Source: CABMGU01 sp964508495 (lineage in GTDB: Archaea; Nanobdellota; Nanobdellia; Woesearchaeales; ARS49). Taken from it: a DNA stretch of 18,935 nt. A program made the position numbers and the translations under genes. Location of the stretch: positions 1 through 18,935 of the forward strand of contig CAZDUA010000036.1 of assembly GCA_964508495.1 (NCBI GenBank), written 5' to 3'. Position 1 is the first letter of the stretch. Each line of letters opens with the position of its first letter. Positions 1 through 5,602 of the stretch are shown in pieces. The notes beneath the pieces are model-generated. The model saw only the letters and a list, made by a program, of their open reading frames with translations, did no database searches and was not told the DNA's origin.

Positions 1-56
1 AAGTACGGCGTGTAAGTACTAAACGCATATAAAGGAGGATTCTTTAAAAGGGTTTT

Positions 57-371
57 ATGAAGAGGACTGAATTTTTCGTACTGATTTTGATTATTGCTGT
101 CGCGCTTATTGGTTTGTACGTTTTGGTTGGCAAACCTGGAAGTTCTGGAAATGTCATTTATACTTATGGAAGAAGCATTGATGATTACACGCCTAATGCG
201 GATGGTTGCTGCTTTGATGTCGTGACGCATGGTTCTTCTTATGTTGAGTGTTATTTGTCTTGGAGTTTTGCGGTTAAGACTCGCGAGCAGGCTTTGATTG
301 ATGCCGGCAAGACTGTTGGCGATATTACTCATGTTGGTCCTTTGAGAACTGGCCCTCTTTGTCTTAATTAG
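57..371 (+). CDS. Small membrane-anchored extracytoplasmic protein, function unknown
   Basis: A 104-residue protein that I do not recognise. Residues 5-25 form one hydrophobic helix after a short basic start (MKR), so it is probably an uncleaved signal anchor with the remaining ~75 residues outside the cell. The outer part has four cysteines (51, 52, 65, 102) that could pair in disulfides, as in other exported proteins of this window. The ATG at 57 sits 27 nt after the centre of a TATA-like ATATAAA (27-33), which suggests a leaderless start. A GGAGG at 34-38 is 18 nt away, too far to be a normal ribosome binding site. The gene ends in a small hairpin and T-run and is followed at 41 nt by the helicase fragment. 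Codon structure is clean, so I think it is real, but no function can be given. Confidence 0.6.
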   Translation: MKRTEFFVLILIIAVALIGLYVLVGKPGSSGNVIYTYGRSIDDYTPNADGCCFDVVTHGSSYVECYLSWSFAVKTREQALIDAGKTVGDITHVGPLRTGPLCLN

Positions 372-375
372 CGCC

Positions 376-403
376 ACTATTCTTTTATAGTCGTTACTTT
401 TTT
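376..403 (+). terminator. Hairpin plus T-run, overlapping the next gene's TATA box
   Basis: ACTAT (376-380) pairs with ATAGT (387-391) around a T-rich loop and is followed by six T at 398-403. It fits termination of the small gene ending at 371. The loop and right arm also contain TTTTATAG (383-390), centred 26 nt before the ATG at 412, so the same bases probably act as TATA box for the helicase gene. Confidence 0.4.
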
Positions 404-411
404 GTTTCTTC

Positions 412-1863
412 ATGAAAGTTGCAGAAAAGACCAGCGATCCAGTCATTAATCTGGCTCTTGATACTATTGAGGTTAAGAAGCAGGCTTTGGTTTTTGTTAA
501 TGCTAAGCGTTCTGCTGAAAAGGTTGCTGAGGATATTAGCAAGAAGGCTCCGTTGAAGAGTAAGGAGCTTGATGATTTGTCTGAAAGTGTTAAGTCTGTT
601 CTTTCTAAGCCTACTCGTCAGTGTGAACGTCTTGCTTTGTGCGTGAAGCATGGTATTGCTTTTCATCATGCTGGTTTGGCTTCAAAGCAGAAGGAATTGG
701 TTGAGGATGCTTTTCGTTCTGGTCTTGTAAAGATTATTTGTTGCACTCCTACTTTGGCTGCTGGTGTTGACTTGCCGGCTTTTCGCGCGATTATTCGTGA
801 TGTTAAGCGTTTTGGCTTGCACGGAATGTCGCCTATTCCTGTGCTGGAGTTTTTGCAAATGGCGGGCAGGGCTGGCCGTCCTAAGTATGATACGTTTGGT
901 GAGGCTATTGTTCTTGCGCAGACAGAATCTGATAAAGAGTACATTATCGAGCATTATTTGAAGGGCGTGCCCGAGGATATTTACAGCAAGCTTGCTGTTG
1001 AGCCTGTTTTGAGGACTTATTTGCTTTCTTTAATTTCTGCCCGCATTATTTCTTCGCGCGTTAGCATTCTTGATTTTTTTGGAAGGACTTTTTGGGCTCA
1101 CCAGTATAAAGATGAGGCAAGGATGGAGAAGATTATTGATAGGACTTTGAAATTACTTGTTGATTGGAGTTTTTTGCAGGAAGTTCAGGAAGGTTATCGC
1201 GCTACCGCTATCGGCAAGCGTGTTGCTGAATTGTATGTTGATCCTTTGACGGCTTTTAATTTGTTGAACAGGCTGGAAAAAGCAACCAGAACTAAATTGA
1301 AATCTATTTCTTTCTTGCATGCTGTTTGTAATACTCTTGAGATGCGTCCTTTGCTTCGCGTTAAGCAGAAGGAGTATGATGAGTTTAACCAGAAGTATGC
1401 GCTGCTGGAGCATTATTTGTTGGAGCACGAGCCTAGCATGTTTGAGCCTGAGTATGATGACTGGCTTGATAGTTTTAAGACTTCTCTGATGCTGGAAGAT
1501 TGGATTGATGAGAAGGATGAGGAGTGGGTTCTTGAGCATTATGATAGCAGGCCTGGTGAAACGAGAGCCAAGATTGATAATGCTGATTGGCTGTTGTACG
1601 CTTGCCACGAGTTGGCGAGGTTAATGCAGTATCAGGATTTGTTGAAAGAGATTACTAAGGTGCGTTTGAGATTGAAGTATGGTGTTAAGGAGGAGTTATT
1701 GCCGTTGATTCGTCTTGAAGGTATTGGTCGTGTTCGTGCGAGAAAGCTTCATCGTGCTGGAATTAAGGATTTGGGCGACATTAGAAAGGCTTCTTTGGAG
1801 AAATTATCAGAAGTTATTGGTGTTGCTGTCGCAAAATCAATTAAGGCGCAGGTTGCTGGGTAG
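412..1863 (+). CDS. C-terminal half of Hel308/Ski2-like DNA helicase (RecA2 to HhH), N-terminal ATPase half absent
   Basis: A 483-residue protein that aligns by motif with the C-terminal two thirds of archaeal Hel308 (about 700 residues), a 3'-5' helicase of stalled-fork repair. Visible are motif IV (QALVFVN, 24-30), IVa (FHHAG, 84-88), V (TPTLAAGVDLPA, 112-123) and VI with the arginine finger region (QMAGRAGRP, 149-157). A winged-helix region follows (about 200-280), then the ratchet domain (about 295-425, including LKYGVKEELL) and a helix-hairpin-helix domain (431-483, EGIGRVRARKL). Walker A and the DEAH box, which belong to RecA1, are missing. A stop codon (TAG, 388-390) lies in frame just upstream, and a TATA-like element is 26 nt before the ATG, so this is an independently expressed gene and not an edge effect. 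It could be a split gene working with a RecA1 half encoded elsewhere. The stop overlaps the convergent GGDEF-like gene by 23 bp. Confidence 0.88.
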   Translation: MKVAEKTSDPVINLALDTIEVKKQALVFVNAKRSAEKVAEDISKKAPLKSKELDDLSESVKSVLSKPTRQCERLALCVKHGIAFHHAGLASKQKELVEDAFRSGLVKIICCTPTLAAGVDLPAFRAIIRDVKRFGLHGMSPIPVLEFLQMAGRAGRPKYDTFGEAIVLAQTESDKEYIIEHYLKGVPEDIYSKLAVEPVLRTYLLSLISARIISSRVSILDFFGRTFWAHQYKDEARMEKIIDRTLKLLVDWSFLQEVQEGYRATAIGKRVAELYVDPLTAFNLLNRLEKATRTKLKSISFLHAVCNTLEMRPLLRVKQKEYDEFNQKYALLEHYLLEHEPSMFEPEYDDWLDSFKTSLMLEDWIDEKDEEWVLEHYDSRPGETRAKIDNADWLLYACHELARLMQYQDLLKEITKVRLRLKYGVKEELLPLIRLEGIGRVRARKLHRAGIKDLGDIRKASLEKLSEVIGVAVAKSIKAQVAG

Positions 1864-2296
1864 GCTGGCCGATTGCCGTGTAAGCGTGTGCTTCTAGTTT
1901 TGACAGGACTTCTTGTGCTTTTTCCCTTGCGTCATTGATGTGCACTGTTGCCATGCCGTATTTTGTTCTTAGGCTTTGTGAAAGTGAGCGTCCTAGTTCT
2001 TCTGCTTTTACGTCAAGTGATGCTTTGTTTGATATTATTGCGCCTGCGAATATGTCTCCGCATTGCGATACGTAATGCGTGGTGTAGTCGAATCCTTGTC
2101 CTGCTATTGCTTTTACAATACTTTCCGTTTCTTCACCAGAAACGTTTGGTGCGCAGATTGCGAGCAGGCCTTTTTCGCCTCTTAGAACTAAAAAGTCATC
2201 TAGGCAGTTGAGGAAGTATGCTTTTGACTGCATACCCGTTTCATCATCCTTCGTGATGTCGCCGGTGGTCATGCGTTCTTCGTTATTTAGTGTCAT
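1841..2296 (-). CDS. Degenerate GGDEF-like domain protein
   Basis: A 151-residue soluble protein with the outline of a GGDEF (diguanylate cyclase) domain but without its catalytic parts. DDETGMQSKAYFLNCL (17-32) resembles the family's opening DxLTGLxNRRxF helix. CGDIF (79-83) sits where GGDEF should be, so the second glycine-acid signature and the catalytic glutamate are lost. The metal-binding FDxDxFKxxND loop is replaced by a short unrelated segment. The end (KYGMATVHIND... AHAYTAIG) resembles the family's closing strand and ADxALYxAK helix. It is probably a non-catalytic regulatory or binding module. It lies 47 nt downstream of the intact GGDEF gene on the same strand but has its own TATA (2308-2315). 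That box predicts a transcript starting near 2286, so the in-frame ATG at 2272 may be the true start. The longest frame is given here. The fold assignment is by pattern only. Confidence 0.6.
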   Translation of the reverse strand: MTLNNEERMTTGDITKDDETGMQSKAYFLNCLDDFLVLRGEKGLLAICAPNVSGEETESIVKAIAGQGFDYTTHYVSQCGDIFAGAIISNKASLDVKAEELGRSLSQSLRTKYGMATVHINDAREKAQEVLSKLEAHAYTAIGQPTQQPAP

Positions 2297-2343
2297 TGTT
2301 TGTTACCTTTATAAATGTTGTTGTTGTCACCACTGACCAGAAA

Positions 2344-3426
2344 CTACTCCACCTGCATTCTTGATATAATGTTCCTGGCCGGTCTTATTGAAGTGTCCTT
2401 GCCCAAATCCCTGTATTGTTTCATGAAATCAGTGAATGTAATTGTTTTGTTCTTTCCTAGCGCGTGTGCGACATAGAAAGCGCGGTCTGCGCCCTTACAA
2501 AGTTCGTCTGCGCTGATGCCTTTTTCATGTTGTCTGACTCCTGCTGCCAGCGTGATTGGTATTCCGTAAATTACCTCGTACTTTTTGTCGCGCTCTGTAA
2601 CAATTTCAGAATATTCAAATTGGTGGCCTGCAACTTTTTCTCTTAGAACTTCTGTTTGTCGGAATGCTTCTTCCTCATTGAGCTGTGGCGCTGCAATTAT
2701 GAACTCATCTCCGCCTAGTCTTCCAACAATGTTTGGTTTGCCAAAAACGCCCGTTGCTAGATTAACTATTTCTTTCAAGACATAATCACCGGCTGCGTGA
2801 CCGTAAATATCGTTTGCTTGCTTGAATTTATTTAGGTCAAAAGCAACGACTGAAAGCGGGTCGTTGTGTCTTTCTGCGAATGGGATTAGGTCTTCTGTGA
2901 GACGTTTGAAAAAGTACCTTCTTGACCTTGCACCGCTGACTTTGTCAGTCATCATTTCTTCCAGAAGTTCTTGGTTTTCTCTTGCAGCTGCAAGATACCT
3001 TTCTTTTGTTTCCTTAAGTTCTGTGGTTTTCGCTGTTAGCTCGGTTGCTTTTGCGGCAAATTGTCTTATGTATTCTCTGAACGCTTCTTCTTGTGCGATT
3101 GTGTTTTGCTGGTAGGCATCTGCGAGTCCTAGAATTTGCTGTCCGACAAGTCCGATGCTTGCCAGAAGTTCATCTTTGCTCGTGCCAGCATATACTTCAA
3201 GAGCTGAAGCCTCATTGATAAGTTGAACGTAGGAGCTGACTGTTTCGTGGAAAGTTCTTTTTGTATCTTGGCCAACTGTGTTGTGTATGTTTTTGACAAG
3301 GCCTTCGAGGTCTTCCGGCTTCATTTTTCTCAGGAAGCTAAAAGCTCTGATAGGAGGAAGCTGTCTTATTCTTTCACCTACAGTCGGTTCTCTTGGCGTG
3401 TCTCCTGGATTCCTCGTTGCCATCAT
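2344..3426 (-). CDS. GGDEF-domain protein, putative diguanylate cyclase with helical sensor region
   Basis: The protein has 360 residues from ATG 3426; a GTG one codon upstream and an ATG one codon downstream are alternatives. Numbers below count from that GTG. Residues 1-108 are mostly helical and of unknown type, and 109-160 look like a coiled coil. The GGDEF domain spans about 161-330. Metal ligand D198 and the FDLNKFKQAND loop, base-specifying N206 and D215, and an intact GGDEF (239-243) are all present, so catalysis of 2 GTP to c-di-GMP is plausible. The usual inhibitory I-site RxxD before GGDEF reads GKPN, so product feedback is probably absent. There is no membrane segment, so it should be cytosolic. 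A TATA (3451-3458) lies 28-29 nt before the ATG, with a palindrome just upstream. GGDEF proteins are rare in archaea. The product could also be another cyclic or linear nucleotide. Confidence 0.9.
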   Translation of the reverse strand: MMATRNPGDTPREPTVGERIRQLPPIRAFSFLRKMKPEDLEGLVKNIHNTVGQDTKRTFHETVSSYVQLINEASALEVYAGTSKDELLASIGLVGQQILGLADAYQQNTIAQEEAFREYIRQFAAKATELTAKTTELKETKERYLAAARENQELLEEMMTDKVSGARSRRYFFKRLTEDLIPFAERHNDPLSVVAFDLNKFKQANDIYGHAAGDYVLKEIVNLATGVFGKPNIVGRLGGDEFIIAAPQLNEEEAFRQTEVLREKVAGHQFEYSEIVTERDKKYEVIYGIPITLAAGVRQHEKGISADELCKGADRAFYVAHALGKNKTITFTDFMKQYRDLGKDTSIRPARNIISRMQVE

Positions 3427-3449
3427 CACTCACTCTTATCGTCTTAAAT

Positions 3450-3491
3450 CCTTTATAAATCTTTCTATTTTTAACTACTATTAAGTGGTTA
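3450..3491 (-). promoter_or_regulatory. GGDEF-gene promoter with upstream palindromic operator
   Basis: Reading the minus strand, a hyphenated palindrome (3474-3489, ACCACT TAAT AGTAGT, one arm base off perfect) is followed after about 15 bp by TTTATAAA, which is centred about 28 nt before the ATG at 3426. The same palindrome, intervening bases and TATA occur at 12512-12551 in front of another minus-strand gene. The placement just upstream of TATA/BRE fits an activator site or a repressor that blocks TBP/TFB. The binding protein is unknown. Confidence 0.6.
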
Positions 3492-3703
3492 AAAAGTAAT
3501 TATCACTTTTGAGAATTTGAGTTTCTCCGCGCCGTTATAAAAAAGTTCCGGTGGGAGAGGCGCTCCCGACCGGCAGTTTTTGGATGAATCACCTCCTTCG
3601 TTGTTTTGCTCCTAAAAGGGCTTGGTTGTCGTTGTATTATGCTTAGAAGTTGCTTTTAATATGGGTTGTGAAGGGTTAATCTGGACGTTAAGTCCATAAG
3701 AAG
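3492..3703. other. Gene-free stretch with hairpins and an orphan Shine-Dalgarno sequence
   Basis: No convincing gene is seen. Contents on either strand: AAAAGT/ACTTTT (3492-3497, 3505-3510); a strong hairpin at 3548-3573 (listed separately); an 11-base sequence at 3588-3598 that on the minus strand reads AAGGAGGTGATT, fully complementary to the archaeal 16S 3' tail, but with no ATG at a suitable distance; and a small hairpin TGGAC/GTCCA (3682-3686, 3692-3696) right after the stop of the Cys-rich gene. A 20-codon plus-strand frame starts at ATG 3584 and a 28-codon minus-strand frame starts at a GTG inside the Shine-Dalgarno. Neither is supported by anything else. Confidence 0.5.
3539..3581. 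terminator. Bidirectional hairpin terminator
   Basis: CCGGTGGGAG (3548-3557) pairs with CTCCC-G-ACCGG (3563-3573) around a 5-base loop with one bulged G. On the minus strand it is followed by six T (complement of A 3539-3544), placing it about 130 nt after the Cys-rich gene's stop. On the plus strand five T follow (3577-3581). The most likely role is ending the minus-strand transcript from 4576. It could also be the core of a small RNA. Confidence 0.55.
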
Positions 3704-4576
3704 CTAAAAGTCGCAGCCTAAATCAATGCCAACGGTCCACTCTCCAGTCTTCTTATCCCTGGAAAGTTCTCCACCCTTAACCGCTTTGACGCATTTCTCA
3801 AGCCACGATGCCGCCTTTTCACTCGAGGCCTCAATCATGCACTTCTCAAAAACTGCGTCTTTGTATTCTTTGCAGACCTCTTCTTCCGTTACTTCAGTGT
3901 CGCAGCCGCATGTATCAGTGCATTTTAACTCTACTTCCTTGGTAACAAGTTCTGTCGTAACTTCTTCACCAACACCCATGACAATAACTCGTGTAGCCTT
4001 CATACCAGCCATATAACTTCGTGCTCCGCACACTTTTCCTAATGTCGCCTTGCAATCGCAGGTTGCTGAATGGCCAGGAGGTGTTGCGCTACAATCATAA
4101 TGCTTCACGCCGCAAATACTTTCAGTAGAACACATTATAGGCGCATGGGATGTTCCTTTGCATGCGCCGCTCACGTCGCACACGTCTGGACACGTATCTG
4201 GATTCCCATCGTCGCACGCCGCTCCTTCTGGACAGGGTAGTGCGACAGTATCACCGCCTCTTCCCGCAGAGGTTCCGGCGGGTCCGATTGAAGGACCTAT
4301 TCCTCCTGGAGCGATTGTTCCGCCACCAGGTTGCTGAGGAGGCGGTTGGGAAGGAGGCTGCTTTGAAAGTTGATGCTTCACGTAACAGTCGCGCTCACAC
4401 ACCCGTTTCTTGGCCGCATTTTTATTCGCGTTTCCCCATATCTTTGCGCAGTCATATAGGCAGTCATCGTATGCTGCTCTTCCAGCACCAACGTTCTGCT
4501 TAAAGAAGTAAACGAGTGAGAAAACCGAAACAACAAGCACGCCAATTAAAATCCATACAGGGAACTGTTTATGCAT
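3704..4576 (-). CDS. Membrane-anchored Cys-rich extracytoplasmic protein with twin CX3C segment
   Basis: The 290 residues are counted from ATG 4576. This start is preferred over an upstream TTG because AGAGG lies 5-9 nt before it and a TTTAAA element lies about 35 nt upstream. Residues 6-26 form a single hydrophobic signal anchor. Next comes C39xxxC43...C60xxxC64, a twin CX3C pattern suggesting a disulfide-stapled helical hairpin. A Pro/Gln/Gly linker (71-108) follows, then a cysteine-dense region (115-183) with CDDGN-like spacing resembling the repeats of the large surface protein at 12610. A C-terminal domain holds more Cys (219, 223, 225, 235, 246, 262, 288). About 24 cysteines in all point to an oxidising location outside the membrane. 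I do not recognise a named family. It stands alone between the tRNA gene and a terminator hairpin. Confidence 0.75.
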   Translation of the reverse strand: MHKQFPVWILIGVLVVSVFSLVYFFKQNVGAGRAAYDDCLYDCAKIWGNANKNAAKKRVCERDCYVKHQLSKQPPSQPPPQQPGGGTIAPGGIGPSIGPAGTSAGRGGDTVALPCPEGAACDDGNPDTCPDVCDVSGACKGTSHAPIMCSTESICGVKHYDCSATPPGHSATCDCKATLGKVCGARSYMAGMKATRVIVMGVGEEVTTELVTKEVELKCTDTCGCDTEVTEEEVCKEYKDAVFEKCMIEASSEKAASWLEKCVKAVKGGELSRDKKTGEWTVGIDLGCDF

Positions 4577-4623
4577 TATTCCTCTTTTTGACAACTAATA
4601 TTGCTGTAGTTTAAAAATATATA

Positions 4624-4697
4624 CGCCCGAGCTGGGATTTGAACCCAGGTCGAAGGGACCGCAACCCTCCAGTCTATCCAAGCTAGCCTACTCGAGC
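4624..4697 (-). tRNA. tRNA-Arg (anticodon GCG)
   Basis: The 74-nt cloverleaf has acceptor stem GCTCGAG/CTCGGGC (one G-U), an anticodon stem GAGGG/CCCTT with loop TTGCGGT giving anticodon GCG (Arg, CGC/CGU codons), a 4-nt variable region, and a T arm CTGGG-TTCAAAT-CCCAG. U8, A14, G15, G18G19 and A21 are present. The D stem GGCT/GACT is weak: G-U, G-C, a C-A mismatch at 12-23 and U-G. The discriminator is G and no CCA is encoded. No intron is seen. TTTATAAA at 4723-4730 lies at the right distance upstream and overlaps the end of the spacer after the membrane-protein gene. A T-rich stretch follows the 3' end. Confidence 0.93.
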
Positions 4698-4722
4698 ATA
4701 AGTTCTGTCGAGAAATGAGTGC

Positions 4723-4730
4723 TTTATAAA
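4723..4730 (-). promoter_or_regulatory. TATA box of the tRNA-Arg gene
   Basis: The perfect TTTATAAA is centred about 29 nt before the first base of the tRNA. It lies in the last bases before the stop codon of the upstream membrane-protein gene, so the tRNA has its own start. Confidence 0.65.
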
Positions 4731-4731
4731 C

Positions 4732-5547
4732 CTAGCGCAGGTGTAATCCTTTGACGTGCTTCTTCTCAATTAAGGTAAGATAAAGCAAGGTGTAGTAAGT
4801 GTTGTTGATGAATAATGTTAACAGCACGAGTGCGATGATGAATACAATGGCATAAATTATTGTGAAGATTGGTCCGAAGCTGAAGAAAAACAACGCACCT
4901 ACTAATATTCCAAGAAACACTGCGAGCGTTGTGAGTGGCCTTATGCCGATTTCGAACGTTGCTATTTCAGGTATTGCTTTTACGCTGTGCTTTAGCTGTT
5001 TTACTGCGTCTCCAAAATTTCTTTCTGTGACTATCATTGCAGGCAGGATGAGTTTTCCCACTATTCCTGCAAGCGTGTCAAGCCATCCTGCTGCGAATTG
5101 TCCAATTTTGCCGCCTCTCTTTCGTAATATGCTGATTAGTATTGAAACTATCACAAACACTACTGCGAATGCTATAATGTCTTTGAAGTTGCGCAGCGCT
5201 CTTTTGAACCCTGAAGCTACTGTTGTGTCTTTTCCTTGTGCTACTTCATGGACCATCCAGCTTTGCATTGCTGCTAAGAAAGTACTCCAAATCTGGGCTA
5301 GGAGGACAAATATCAATACGCTCACGTAAAAGTATGATTCTGGCATTACTGCAGCGAACGGGTACAGGATTGCTGCCAAAACGCAGAAGAGTATACCACT
5401 CACTAACATTAAGACTGGCACTATCATCAAGCTCTTGTCTCTGCCTATGAATTCAAAACTAATTTTGAATATTTTCCAAGCGTTGTGTAATCTGTCAATG
5501 AACCCCATAAATCTTTGTCTTACTGGGGTCTTTAAAAATTTTGCCAT
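4732..5547 (-). CDS. Polytopic membrane protein, DUF6159-like
   Basis: A 271-residue integral membrane protein. A basic amphipathic start (1-35) is followed by hydrophobic segments at about 38-66, 73-95, 122-141, 153-173 (weaker), 204-226 and 228-258, so five or six membrane passes. The loop SWMVHEVAQGKDTTVASGFKRALRN after the second helix and the repeat-like ERNFGDAVKQLKHSVKAIPE after the fourth resemble the DUF6159 family of archaeal and bacterial membrane proteins. That assignment is from memory of the pattern and the family has no known function. The start ATG lies 26 nt from a TATA (GATAAAAA, 5570-5577) shared with the divergent gene at 5603. No transporter motif or catalytic residue is visible. 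Confidence 0.72.
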   Translation of the reverse strand: MAKFLKTPVRQRFMGFIDRLHNAWKIFKISFEFIGRDKSLMIVPVLMLVSGILFCVLAAILYPFAAVMPESYFYVSVLIFVLLAQIWSTFLAAMQSWMVHEVAQGKDTTVASGFKRALRNFKDIIAFAVVFVIVSILISILRKRGGKIGQFAAGWLDTLAGIVGKLILPAMIVTERNFGDAVKQLKHSVKAIPEIATFEIGIRPLTTLAVFLGILVGALFFFSFGPIFTIIYAIVFIIALVLLTLFINNTYYTLLYLTLIEKKHVKGLHLR

Positions 5548-5565
5548 TATGACTTTTATGCCACC

Positions 5566-5577
5566 AAAATTTTTATC
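5566..5577. promoter_or_regulatory. Shared divergent TATA element
   Basis: The AT-rich run AAAATTTTTATC lies 26 nt before the minus-strand ATG at 5547 and 30 nt before the plus-strand ATG at 5603. Only 55 bp separate the two starts and no second good TATA is seen for the plus gene. One element may therefore serve both leaderless transcripts, or near-overlapping boxes compete. CATAAAAG at 5551-5558 is a weaker alternative for the minus gene. Confidence 0.45.
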
Positions 5578-5602
5578 GTTGTAAGTCTTATTACTCTCTA
5601 AT

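Noticed and set aside
1..15. The window's first codons read KYGV-stop, like the KYGV of the helicase at residues 422-425, hinting at a duplicated helicase end.
   Set aside because: Four residues are too few and the frame is arbitrary at the window edge.
1153..1608. A 151-codon minus-strand frame opposite the helicase gene.
   Set aside because: Leu/Ile-rich shadow of the T-rich codon usage on the plus strand; the plus-strand motifs are unambiguous.
2296..2350. A half operator (AGTGGT) upstream of the degenerate GGDEF-like gene as a third copy of the shared regulatory module.
   Set aside because: The other arm is missing and the distance to TATA is 9 rather than 13 bases, so the match is too weak.
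3584..3646. A 20-codon plus-strand frame from ATG 3584, possible leader peptide.
   Set aside because: It has no downstream gene on that strand to regulate and no ribosome binding site; its start overlaps the anti-Shine-Dalgarno sequence.
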